This document shows, one piece after another, positions 34,577-42,627 of a stretch of 44,424 nucleotides of DNA. The notes beneath the pieces are model-generated. The model was not told the origin of the DNA. It saw only the letters and a program-made list of their open reading frames with translations, and ran no database searches. Every line of letters begins with the position of its first letter. The stretch's first letter is position 1. Source of the stretch: Bacteroidales bacterium (lineage in GTDB: Bacteria > Bacteroidota > Bacteroidia > Bacteroidales > ML635J-15); assembly GCA_028702675.1 (NCBI GenBank), contig JAQVOJ010000011.1, forward strand, positions 1 to 44,424, given 5' to 3'. A program made the position numbers and the translations under genes.

Positions 34577-35299
34577 ATGTTTATTGACCTGTTTTGGAAA
34601 GGTATAATTATAGGTATTTCTGCCAGTATCCCAATGGGACCGGTTGGAGTTTTGTGTGTAAATAAAACTCTTAACAAGGGACGTATTAGTGGTTTTGTTA
34701 CTGGAACCGGAGCCGCTCTTGCAGATGCTTTTTATGCTGTGATCGCAGGTTTTGGAGTCTCTTTTATTATCGATTTTGTTGTTGAATACCAGAGTTTTGT
34801 TAAAGTTTTAGGCGGAATCTTAGTTTTTTATTTTGGATATAAATTATTTACGACTAACCCTGCAAAACAGCTACGTAAACAAATGAGAACAAAGGGTAGG
34901 GGGCTATGGGGGGATTTTCTTACTTCTTTTGCTTTAACAATTTCAAACCCTGTTGGATTGTTTGTTTTTGGGATTGTTTTTGCCGGTTTTGGATTGTTAG
35001 CTGGTAATGCGTCTCTAATTTCTGTATTTGTATTGATTTTTGGAGTAATTTCAGGGGCAATAATTTGGTGGTTTACATTAAGTACTTTAGTAAGTGTATT
35101 TCGTAAAAAGTTTAAACTCCGACGTTTGCTTTATGTTAATAAAATTAGCGGTGTAGTTGTAATGGTGTTTGGACTTTTTATTTTTGTTACAATTTTTTTA
35201 CCACGTATTAAAAATCAGGATTTACCAAAAGAATATCGTAAAAATGAAAAAGTAATTATTAAGCCTGCTGATAATCCTGAAATTGATGATTCACTATAA
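34577..35299 (+). CDS. LysE/RhtB family amino-acid exporter
   Basis: A 240-aa inner-membrane exporter with about six hydrophobic segments. The N-terminus GISASIPMGPVGVLCVNKTLNKG is the LysE-family signature, and SFALTISNPVGLFVFG is the second hallmark. The ~35-residue C-terminal tail is charged and cytoplasmic. Substrate unknown. It converges with the aldehyde dehydrogenase with 2 bases between stops. Confidence 0.9.
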   Translation: MFIDLFWKGIIIGISASIPMGPVGVLCVNKTLNKGRISGFVTGTGAALADAFYAVIAGFGVSFIIDFVVEYQSFVKVLGGILVFYFGYKLFTTNPAKQLRKQMRTKGRGLWGDFLTSFALTISNPVGLFVFGIVFAGFGLLAGNASLISVFVLIFGVISGAIIWWFTLSTLVSVFRKKFKLRRLLYVNKISGVVVMVFGLFIFVTIFLPRIKNQDLPKEYRKNEKVIIKPADNPEIDDSL

Positions 35300-35301
35300 G
35301 T

Positions 35302-36660
35302 TTAACCCATTATTCTTCGGGCTAGTTTTAATTTTTTTTCATTGTATGGTGAATATTTCAAATTCGGTTCAAAACAAGTTGATTTTTTTAAAATGCTTTT
35401 GTAATGAGTAAATTCATTAAACCCTGACTTGCCATGATATGAGCCAATACCGCTGTTGCCAACTCCTCCAAAAGGTAATTTGCTATTTGTAATATGCATT
35501 ATTGTATCGTTAACTGCACCACCGCCAAAAGACAATTCATTAAATAATCTGTGTGCTTGCTTTTTGTTTCCGGTAAATAAGTAACTTGCAAGTGGTTTGG
35601 GTAAATTTTTAAGCTTTGTGGATATTTCTTCTATTTTCTCAAATTCTATAATTGGTAAAATAGGACCAAAAATTTCATCTTGCATAACTTTATCATCGAA
35701 TGTTATATCCGACATAAGAGTTGGAGCAAAGTATCGTTCATAAATATCATAATCTCCTCCGTAGATGATCTTATTTTTATCTAGTAATGCAACAAGACGA
35801 TGCATATTTGCTTCGTTAATAATTTGAACGTAATTTTTGTTTGCGAAACTATAATTACATCTCTCAATCTCACTAATAATAGCACTAATCAATTTGTCCT
35901 TAATGTTTTTGTGTACTAATAAATAATCAGGAGCTATACAGGTTTGTCCTGCATTAAGGAATTTGCCCCAAACTATTCTTTTAGCACTTACCTCAATATT
36001 AGAGTTCTCGCAAACAATTGCAGGAGATTTGCCACCTAATTCAAGTGTTACGGGAGTAAGGTGTTGAGCTGCTGCCTGATAAATGATTTTTCCAACTTTC
36101 GGACTTCCTGTAAAGAATATCTTATCGAAATTTAATCCTAAAAGCTGCTGAGTTGTTTGTACTCCACCTTCGATTACATGAAAAAAATTAGACTTAAAAT
36201 TGTCGTTTACAATTTTTTTTATCGCTTTGCTTGAATTTACAGGGATTTCGCTTGGCTTTAGAATTACAGTATTGCCTGCTGCTATTGCTGCTATTGCCGG
36301 AGCAAACGAAAGTTGATATGGATAATTCCATGCTCCAATTATTAGCGACACTCCGTAAGGTTCAGGTATTATTCTGCTTTTCGCAGGAAAATTAATCAAG
36401 TTTGTACTTACTCTTTTAATTTTTGACCATGATTTTAATTTTTTACATGCTTCGTTGATGTCAGAATATAATAGTGCCAGTTCGGTAGTGTAGCAATCAA
36501 ATTCTGATTTTTTAAAGTCTTTGTAAATAGCTTCGGTAAGTAAGCTTTCATTTGATTTTAAAACCTTTTTTAATGCTTTCAGCTGTTGTATTCTAAAATT
36601 ACAGTCTTTTGTTTTGTCTGATTTGAAAAAATCCCGTTGTTGAGAAACTATGTTTTCCAT
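35302..36660 (-). CDS. Aldehyde dehydrogenase (class 3-like)
   Basis: NAD(P)-dependent aldehyde dehydrogenase of 452 aa. It has the cofactor segment FTGSPKVGKIIYQAAA, the catalytic Glu region VTLELGGKSPAIV, the catalytic Cys in GQTCIAPDY, and DEIFGPILPI near the C-terminus. The compact size and a hydrophobic-poor, Lys-rich C-terminal tail resemble the ALDH3/fatty-aldehyde type, so long-chain aldehydes are plausible substrates. It is the last ordinary gene before the accessory region. Confidence 0.93.
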   Translation of the reverse strand: MENIVSQQRDFFKSDKTKDCNFRIQQLKALKKVLKSNESLLTEAIYKDFKKSEFDCYTTELALLYSDINEACKKLKSWSKIKRVSTNLINFPAKSRIIPEPYGVSLIIGAWNYPYQLSFAPAIAAIAAGNTVILKPSEIPVNSSKAIKKIVNDNFKSNFFHVIEGGVQTTQQLLGLNFDKIFFTGSPKVGKIIYQAAAQHLTPVTLELGGKSPAIVCENSNIEVSAKRIVWGKFLNAGQTCIAPDYLLVHKNIKDKLISAIISEIERCNYSFANKNYVQIINEANMHRLVALLDKNKIIYGGDYDIYERYFAPTLMSDITFDDKVMQDEIFGPILPIIEFEKIEEISTKLKNLPKPLASYLFTGNKKQAHRLFNELSFGGGAVNDTIMHITNSKLPFGGVGNSGIGSYHGKSGFNEFTHYKSILKKSTCFEPNLKYSPYNEKKLKLARRIMG

Positions 36661-36933
36661 TATTTTGATTTTTTTTAAAGATAATAAAACTGTTTGTCAA
36701 TTAGTAAATGTTCAATATTTTTTTCGGAATTGATCTATTAATATTTCTTTTGCAAAATAAATGAATACCATGCTTTCTACTATGAGTAAAGATTATATCA
36801 TCTCTAAGATTTAGTAAAACATACAAGGTGTATTTAGTTATAGCAATTGTAGTTACTTCACAAAACAAAACATTTATCGACCAATGCTTACTTTTAAATC
36901 TAAAAAGCAAAATACCATAAAAACCTGTTATAT

Positions 36934-37074
36934 ATTGCAAAATTTATGTTATATTGCAAAAAAATACACTAACTCGTTTATAAATGCTTACAATTAATTA
37001 CAAATGTTTAACACACGGATATATGAGCTTGTGTTTCTGGCTTTTGCGGGTTTGGGTGTTTTTGTAAACGAGTT
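36934..37074. repeat. Left copy of ~142-bp direct repeat (palindrome-bearing)
   Basis: Matches 44159-44301: the first 24 bases are identical, a short A-rich stretch differs with a 2-base indel, and the last 108 bases (36967-37074) agree at 106 positions. The core is itself a large imperfect palindrome: AACTCGTTTA (36971-36980) pairs perfectly with TAAACGAGTT (37065-37074), and AACACA (37010-37015) pairs with TGTGTT (37030-37035). Confidence 0.93.
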
Positions 37075-37161
37075 GCCAACAAGCTCCCTTCGACTGACGG
37101 AAGAGTGTAAAAGTAACCTGAAAAAACCGTACTTAAACTAACGTGAATTACTTGAACCGTG
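37072..37161. repeat. Left arm of mosaic inverted repeat
   Basis: Three blocks recur in reverse complement, in the same order from the outside in, at 42362-42480: GTTGCCAAC (37072-37080), AAAACCGTACT (37123-37133) and AATTACTTGAACCGTG (37146-37161). The blocks match 9 of 9, 11 of 11 and 16 of 16 bases; the spacers differ in length. Confidence 0.85.
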
Positions 37162-37206
37162 AAAGAGTTTGTTGAAAACTAAAATGAAACGGTCTGAAAA
37201 AGCATT

Positions 37207-37325
37207 AATTACCGTGTGTTATCTGAAAGAAAAAGAAAAATTACCGTGTTGAAAAGTGTATTTGTAAAATCAAGCTTTAAAGGCTATTTTTACCAATGAA
37301 AAAATTTAAAGAAAAAATTACCGTG
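37207..37325 (+). repeat. Three AATTACCGTG direct repeats before the restriction gene
   Basis: Copies at 37207-37216, 37239-37248 and 37316-37325, each preceded by an A-rich AAAGAAAAA-like tract. The last ends two bases before the restriction gene ATG. They could be operators or translation-control sites. Confidence 0.6.
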
Positions 37326-37327
37326 CA

Positions 37328-40300
37328 ATGGAATTGAAGGCATTAAAACCAAGAAAATCTCTAAATAAAGCGTTTCTAAAACTGAAACCAAATCGGTCAG
37401 ACATTGAAACGTTTAAATCTAATTTAATTGAACTTTTAGATCGTTTAAATCCGAATGAATCTGAAGAGTTTCATAAAAACTTGATTTCTGAATTTCTGAG
37501 AAAAACTTATTATCGCCAGTCTGAAAATTTCATAAATACAAAAGGAAGAAATGACTTAGTAATTTACAACGGAAAAGATTCAAAAAGTACAGTTGGAGTA
37601 ATCATTGAAGCGAAAAAATCCTCAAATAAAACTGAAATGCTGAGCCTTGAGAATATCAACGTGAAAGCGTTTCATGAACTTATTTTGTACTATCTGAGAG
37701 AGCGAATCTCTGAGAAAAACCTTGACATCAAACATATAATTGCTACTAATATTAACGAGTGGTTCGTTTTTGAAGTGAATGTTTTTGAAAAATTGTTCGC
37801 CAACAATAAAAACCTAGTGAAGCAATTTACAGACTTTGAAGAAGGAAGATTGTCAGGAAAAACAACAGATTTTTTCTATTCTGAAATTGCGAAACCCTTT
37901 GTTGAAAATGTTAAATCTGAAATCGTTTTCACTTACTTTGACTTGCGAGAGTACGAAAAACCATTGAGAAACGATGACAAAAGGGACGACACAAAGCTAG
38001 TTGCACTTTTTAAACTATTTTCGCCGGAACACTTGCTGAAATTACCATTTGTCAATGACAGTAACAGCCTCGACAAAAGATTTTATTCTGAATTATTGCA
38101 CATAATCGGTCTGACTGAAACAAAACAAGGAAGTAAAAAACTGATTGAAAGAAAACCTGAAAATGAAAGAAATAGTGGTTCGTTAATTGAAAATGCAATA
38201 ATTCAACTTGACAGTTTAGACAAAATCAACAGACTTGAAAATCCAAGACAATATGGTGAAACTATGAAAGAAAGACTATTTTCAGTCGGACTTGAATTGT
38301 CAATTACTTGGATAAACAGAATATTGTTTTTAAAACTTCTTGAGGCACAGCTAATAAAATATCATAAAGGAAATAAAGACTATTCGGTTTTAAACCTTAA
38401 GAAAATACAAAACTATGATGACTTAAATACATTATTCTTTCAAGTATTAGCTAAACAATATAATGACAGAAACGAAGATGTAAAAAAAGAATTTGACAAA
38501 GTCCCATTCTTAAATTCATCTTTATTTGAACCAACTGAAATTGAGCATACAACACTGTTAATAAGCAATTTGAGAGATGACAAAAAACTCCCAATCCTTT
38601 CATCAACCGTACTGAAAGACAACACAGGAAAAAAGAGAACTGGCGAATTGACAACATTGGAATATTTGTTTGAGTTTTTGGATTCTTACGATTTTTCAAG
38701 TGAGGGAGCTGAAGATATTCAGGAAGACAATAAAACTCTGATAAACGCATCTGTACTTGGATTGATTTTTGAAAAAATCAACGGTTATAAAGACGGTTCG
38801 TTTTTTACTCCCGGATTTATAACAATGTACATGTGCCGTGAAACAATCAGGAGAGCAGTTTTACAGAAATTCAATGAAACAAAAGGCTGGAATTGTGAAA
38901 ATTTGGATTCAATTTATGACAAAATTGAAAATAGACAAGAAGCAAATGACATTGTAAATTCAATTAAAATCTGTGACCCAGCCGTTGGTTCCGGACACTT
39001 TCTTGTTTCTGCATTGAATGAAATAATTGCAGTTAAAAACGATTTGAAAATTTTGCAGGACAGAGACGGCAAAAGATTGAAAGAATATCAAATTGAAGTT
39101 GTAAACGATGAATTAATTGTAACAGACGAAGATGGTGAATTATTCGAATATAATCCGAGTTCAAAAGAAAGTCAGAGAGTTCAGGAAACATTATTCCATG
39201 AAAAACAAACCATAATTGAAAGCTGTCTTTTCGGAGTTGACATAAATCCTAATTCTGTAAAAATATGCCGTTTACGACTTTGGATTGAATTGCTGAAAAA
39301 TGCGTATTACAAAAGCGAAACAGAACTTGAAACTTTACCAAATATTGACATTAACATAAAGTGCGGAAATTCTTTGGTTTCCCGTTTTTCGCTTGACTCA
39401 GATTTAAAACAAGCTTTGAAAAATTCTAAATGGTCAATTGATATGTATCGTATTGCTGTTCAGACCTATCGTAATGCTGAAAACAAGGAACAAAAACACG
39501 AAATGGAAAAATTAATCAAGACCATTAAAACAGATTTTCGTTCAGAAATAGCAGCAAACAGCAAAGAAATCAAAGAATTAAGCAAATGGAAAGGCGAACT
39601 TGACAATTTGGTAAATCAAACCACTATTACTTTGTTTGAAAAAACCGCAAAAGAGAAAAAGGAATTTGACGAAAAAGCGAAAAAACTAACAGAAAAAATC
39701 AAAAAACAAGAAAATCTTATTAAAGAAATCAAAAATAACAAGATTTACGAAAATGCTTTTGAGTGGAGATTTGAATTTCCGGAAGTGTTAAATGATGATG
39801 GGGAGTTTGTAGGGTTTGATGTGGTGATTGGGAATCCGCCGTATATTGACATCAAAGGACTAAATTCAGAACAAGCAAAATATTATTTCAGAGCATATCC
39901 TACTGCTAGCAATCGGATAAATCTCTATTCTATTTTTGTTGAATTAAGCCATAACATTCTGAAAAAGAATGGAAATTTCACATTTATTATTCCAAACTCA
40001 ATCCTAGTTAATTCATCTTATCAAGCGATTCGCAATTTGATATTTAATGACGTAAATTCAATTATAAAACTGCCTGAAAAAGTTTTTCCTGACGCAATTG
40101 TTGAAACAATAATTATTTCATTTACTAAGGAGTTAAAGTCTAATAATGTTTCTGTAATTCGCTATCAGAAAGATGAGCATATAGATGAAATCGACAATAA
40201 CTTAATATATAAAATAAACAAAGAGATTTGGTGTCTTTTCGAAAATCTAAAATTCAACATATATCTTAACAATGACATACAGCAAATCATAAAAAAATGT

Positions 40301-40969
40301 CATACAGATGTTGCAATTTTGGGAGAAATAGCAGATTTCACTTTGGGTATTACTCCTTATGACAAATACAAAGGACATACACAAGAATTAATAAAAAATC
40401 GTGAATTTCACTCTGATAAAAAAAATGATGAAACATATAAACCGATTATTTCAGGTAGTAACATAATTCAATTTAAAATTAAAGATGAAATCAAAGAATA
40501 TATAAAATATGGCGAATGGCTCGGTGCTCCACGTGAAGAAAGATTTTTTACAGATTCTCGAGTAATCGTACGCCAAATTGTTTCAGGTCAACCGCCGAGA
40601 ATTTTTGCAGGTTATACTGACAAACCATATTATTTTACTCAGATTGGGTTTTCTATCATTCCAAGAGAAACTGTTTCTCCCAAAGTATTAACAGCATTAT
40701 TAAACTCGTCTCTAATAAATTTCATTCATAAATATTTATATCTAGACATTGAAAAAGAGTTGTTCCAGAAAATCCTAATCGAGAATGCTAAAAAAATTCC
40801 AATAAAATCTATGACAACCGAACAAACAATTCAAATAGAAAACATTGTTGACAGGATTATAATGGATGAAATTGCTTTAGAAAATGGTCTTGAAATCATT
40901 GACTCTGTTGTTTATGAGTTGTATGGTTTGAGTGAGGAGGAAGTGTTATTAATTACAGAAATAAAATAA
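37328..40969 (+). CDS. Type IIG restriction-modification enzyme (Eco57I-like)
   Basis: A 1213-aa single-chain enzyme with nuclease, adenine methyltransferase and target-recognition regions. The N-terminal PD-(D/E)XK-type nuclease has Asp76 and the EAK motif at 94-96 (GRNDLVIYN...VIIEAKK). The methyltransferase follows: motif I DPAVGSGHF near residue 549, then FGVDINPNSVKICRLRLWIELLK, and catalytic NPPY near 835, indicating N6-adenine methylation. The C-terminal ~350 residues are a variable target-recognition domain. A helical, Lys/Glu-rich segment (about 740-800) looks like a coiled coil. No separate specificity gene is present, consistent with type IIG; PglX of BREX is the nearest alternative, but it usually lacks an N-terminal nuclease and there are no BREX partners. 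The cognate site is unknown. Length and motifs are intact. Confidence 0.9.
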   Translation: MELKALKPRKSLNKAFLKLKPNRSDIETFKSNLIELLDRLNPNESEEFHKNLISEFLRKTYYRQSENFINTKGRNDLVIYNGKDSKSTVGVIIEAKKSSNKTEMLSLENINVKAFHELILYYLRERISEKNLDIKHIIATNINEWFVFEVNVFEKLFANNKNLVKQFTDFEEGRLSGKTTDFFYSEIAKPFVENVKSEIVFTYFDLREYEKPLRNDDKRDDTKLVALFKLFSPEHLLKLPFVNDSNSLDKRFYSELLHIIGLTETKQGSKKLIERKPENERNSGSLIENAIIQLDSLDKINRLENPRQYGETMKERLFSVGLELSITWINRILFLKLLEAQLIKYHKGNKDYSVLNLKKIQNYDDLNTLFFQVLAKQYNDRNEDVKKEFDKVPFLNSSLFEPTEIEHTTLLISNLRDDKKLPILSSTVLKDNTGKKRTGELTTLEYLFEFLDSYDFSSEGAEDIQEDNKTLINASVLGLIFEKINGYKDGSFFTPGFITMYMCRETIRRAVLQKFNETKGWNCENLDSIYDKIENRQEANDIVNSIKICDPAVGSGHFLVSALNEIIAVKNDLKILQDRDGKRLKEYQIEVVNDELIVTDEDGELFEYNPSSKESQRVQETLFHEKQTIIESCLFGVDINPNSVKICRLRLWIELLKNAYYKSETELETLPNIDINIKCGNSLVSRFSLDSDLKQALKNSKWSIDMYRIAVQTYRNAENKEQKHEMEKLIKTIKTDFRSEIAANSKEIKELSKWKGELDNLVNQTTITLFEKTAKEKKEFDEKAKKLTEKIKKQENLIKEIKNNKIYENAFEWRFEFPEVLNDDGEFVGFDVVIGNPPYIDIKGLNSEQAKYYFRAYPTASNRINLYSIFVELSHNILKKNGNFTFIIPNSILVNSSYQAIRNLIFNDVNSIIKLPEKVFPDAIVETIIISFTKELKSNNVSVIRYQKDEHIDEIDNNLIYKINKEIWCLFENLKFNIYLNNDIQQIIKKCHTDVAILGEIADFTLGITPYDKYKGHTQELIKNREFHSDKKNDETYKPIISGSNIIQFKIKDEIKEYIKYGEWLGAPREERFFTDSRVIVRQIVSGQPPRIFAGYTDKPYYFTQIGFSIIPRETVSPKVLTALLNSSLINFIHKYLYLDIEKELFQKILIENAKKIPIKSMTTEQTIQIENIVDRIIMDEIALENGLEIIDSVVYELYGLSEEEVLLITEIK

Positions 40970-40976
40970 TAATTCT

Positions 40977-41426
40977 ATGGATACATTGATAGTATTAGTT
41001 TCGATTATTGTTGGTGCAGCTGTATCGCTAATAAGTATTTTTATTAAAGAAAAGCTCAGTCGAAAAACACAGATAAAAATAGAAAAAATTAAACTATATG
41101 ATAAACGAAAACGTTTGGCATATATTAAACTATATGAATTTACTTCGCATTGCTTTTACAATTATATTCCTGATAGCGACTGTAAAACAAGTTTTATACA
41201 AATCATGCGACACTATTATAAAGAAGTAAAATCCAATTATTTTTATTTTGATAAAAACATTAGAGAGGAATTACAAAAATTTGAAGGTCAGCACCATAGC
41301 ATTGGCAACCCCGATTTGATTTCAGATGTTTCATTAGAAACTTTCTATAGGGATAATTTACTAGATATTGTTATCCAAATCAATAATGATATTGAAAAAA
41401 AGTTTGATGACTGGAATAAAATATAA
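40977..41426 (+). CDS. One-TM protein of unknown function next to the restriction gene
   Basis: A 149-aa protein I do not recognise. An N-terminal transmembrane segment (about residues 3-23, LIVLVSIIVGAAVSLISIFI) is followed by a basic stretch (KEKLSRKTQIKIEKIKLYDKR) and a cytoplasmic helical domain with Tyr/Phe-rich surfaces. It starts 7 bases after the restriction gene stop, so the two are probably co-transcribed. The topology, a membrane anchor with a cytosolic domain, recalls effectors of other defence systems, but there is no catalytic motif in view. Confidence 0.65.
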   Translation: MDTLIVLVSIIVGAAVSLISIFIKEKLSRKTQIKIEKIKLYDKRKRLAYIKLYEFTSHCFYNYIPDSDCKTSFIQIMRHYYKEVKSNYFYFDKNIREELQKFEGQHHSIGNPDLISDVSLETFYRDNLLDIVIQINNDIEKKFDDWNKI

Positions 41427-41488
41427 ATACATTTTTACTATAGCCAAGCTTTAATTATTTTAGAAAATTAGTCTAAAAACTTTTAACA

Positions 41489-42061
41489 ATGGAAGATAAT
41501 GAGAAATTAATTAGTTTTTATAAAGAACTTTATTATAATGAACACGCCAGGCGCATGTCTTATGATAAGATAATTCAATATCCTGCTACACTAGTTATAA
41601 TATTTATTGGTTGTGCATACTTTCTACTTAATGATTACTACCCTGAAGGAGTGTTTGTTTTAGAAACCATATTTGATTATCTTTTTTTGATTTTTATTTT
41701 TGTTTTTCTTATAACAATAATCTTATCTATATGGTATTTAGTTTTAGTCTTCCATAGCTTCACTCGCAAATATGAATATTTACCATACACCAGTGATTTA
41801 CATAAACATGAGAAAACACTTTTTCGTCATCACTATAAATTTAGTGACAAAGTAAGTTATACTGAGAAAAGAAATGATGCACATATGAGCTGTTGCAATG
41901 ATTTTTCAAAAATAATGAAAGCTTATTACATTGAACTAACAGATTATAATCAAAAAATAAATGACAAAAGAGCAGATTATTATGCCAAGGCGAGAATGTT
42001 TATATTTTTTAGCCTAATAGCACTTTTTATTATCGGAATTATTAATTTTTTAAATTTTTAA
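41489..42061 (+). CDS. Three-TM protein of unknown function in the restriction locus
   Basis: A 190-aa protein with hydrophobic segments at about residues 32-48, 58-86 and 167-189. Between the second and third is a ~75-residue polar region with several His, Tyr and Lys residues and a CC pair (SCCNDF). The start of the protein is charged and amphipathic (EHARRMSYDKIIQYP). The N-terminal two-TM layout is reminiscent of SLATT-type membrane effectors of defence systems, but I cannot assign it. It lies 62 bases after the one-TM gene and 2 bases before the proline-rich peptide. Confidence 0.65.
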   Translation: MEDNEKLISFYKELYYNEHARRMSYDKIIQYPATLVIIFIGCAYFLLNDYYPEGVFVLETIFDYLFLIFIFVFLITIILSIWYLVLVFHSFTRKYEYLPYTSDLHKHEKTLFRHHYKFSDKVSYTEKRNDAHMSCCNDFSKIMKAYYIELTDYNQKINDKRADYYAKARMFIFFSLIALFIIGIINFLNF

Positions 42062-42063
42062 CT

Positions 42064-42147
42064 ATGTCAAAAAAACCAGCATCACCACCACCACCACCAC
42101 CACCAAGAAGAATTAAAGGAACACCACCTGTAAAACCTAAAAGATAA
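42064..42147 (+). CDS. 27-aa proline-rich cationic micropeptide
   Basis: ATG starts 2 bases after the three-TM gene's stop (TAA-CT-ATG), favouring coupled translation. The peptide begins MSKKPAS, has seven consecutive prolines, then an Arg pair, and ends PPVKPKR; it carries a strong positive charge. Runs of proline stall ribosomes unless EF-P helps. Nothing identifies a function; possible roles are a binding ligand, a translation sensor, or none. The tract of CCA codons is in frame with the ATG and ends in a proper stop, which argues for a real gene, but its small size leaves doubt. Confidence 0.5.
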   Translation: MSKKPASPPPPPPPRRIKGTPPVKPKR

Positions 42148-42246
42148 CCTATGCAACATGATTTATTAAAGCCTTTATAAATAAAAGCTTTTAAAACATT
42201 TGAGTTTCAAATGAGATTTTCTTGGTTTTCCGGTTAAATAATGCTC

Positions 42247-42316
42247 GGCTAAATGGCAGATTGTTTTTGTTCCTACCCTGCTTAGCCTTGCAAACAAAAC
42301 CAAACAGCCATTTGCC
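42247..42316. repeat. Long imperfect hairpin after the restriction locus
   Basis: Arms 42251-42271 and 42293-42313 pair at 18 of 21 positions around a 21-base loop. The stem extends outward by GGC/GCC with one unpaired base. It may end transcription or be a recombination site; unpaired bases in an otherwise regular stem are typical of attC. Confidence 0.7.
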
Positions 42317-42361
42317 TAATTGCGTAAATAACTGAGCGGTAATTTTTGAAAATGAGGAGTA

Positions 42362-42480
42362 CACGGTTCAAGTAATTAAACATTTCGGACTGACAACAGA
42401 CGTTATCGAAAGAAATGTTTTCAGATAGTACGGTTTTCTAACGGTTCTCCCGCAGACTGACGGAAACGCCAGTTGGCAAC
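42362..42480. repeat. Right arm of mosaic inverted repeat
   Basis: Reverse complements of the left arm blocks: 42362-42377 (16 bases), 42427-42437 (11 bases) and GTTGGCAAC at 42472-42480 (9 bases), all exact. An 11-base block GACTGACGGAA (42455-42465) is shared in direct orientation with 37092-37102. Confidence 0.85.
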
Positions 42481-42610
42481 AAAGGCTTAGCACAATTGCT
42501 GGTTCGGAGCGTGTTTGTACGTTCAGAACTTTTAATTAAATTTGTAGCGGGTTTGTCAGTGAAGTGTTTCAAAAACCGCAACATGTGCCAAGCCTCAATC
42601 GTTAGGGGGC
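42472..42610. other. attC-like recombination site (candidate)
   Basis: Outer element GTTGGCAAC (42472-42480, ending in AAC) and GTTAGGGGGC (42601-42610) flank an imperfect palindrome: 42484-42504 pairs with 42574-42594 at about 18 positions, with one unpaired base on each side. Inside is a ~70-base variable loop. AAC...GTT ends, short spacers and extrahelical bases are the marks of integron attC sites. No integrase is visible in the window, so this is a candidate only. Confidence 0.4.
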
Positions 42611-42627
42611 ATAAAAAGAAAACGACA

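Larger units (their letters stand above)
36661..37327. other. Left boundary region of the accessory segment
   Basis: No supported gene. It contains the left copy of the ~142-bp repeat (36934-37074), the left arm of a mosaic inverted repeat (37072-37161), three copies of AATTACCGTG (37207, 37239, 37316) and a 13-codon frame (37296-37337) that overlaps the restriction gene start. A 79-codon minus-strand frame at 36701-36940 is not convincing. Confidence 0.7.
42148..42627. other. Gap with hairpin and attC-like structure
   Basis: No gene. It holds a long imperfect hairpin at 42247-42316, the right arm of the mosaic inverted repeat at 42362-42480, and an attC-like palindrome at 42484-42594 followed by GTTAGGGGGC at 42601-42610, where the lipoprotein unit begins. 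Confidence 0.7.

Noticed and set aside
36701..36940. 79-codon minus-strand frame between the aldehyde dehydrogenase and the left repeat
   Set aside because: Its start lies in the repeat, it has no ribosome site or recognisable domain, and its composition looks random. I treat it as a chance frame.
37328..40969. BREX PglX as identity of the large methyltransferase
   Set aside because: The N-terminal D...EAK nuclease motif and the absence of any other BREX genes favour type IIG.
42081..42105. CACCAC-type run that looks like a vector histidine tag
   Set aside because: The frame set by the ATG and stop reads proline, and flanking DNA continues as normal AT-rich genome sequence, so contamination is unlikely.
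42496..42627. Longer N-terminus for the lipoprotein gene starting at 42496
   Set aside because: It would translate the imperfect palindrome and bury the lipoprotein signal 44 residues inside the protein.
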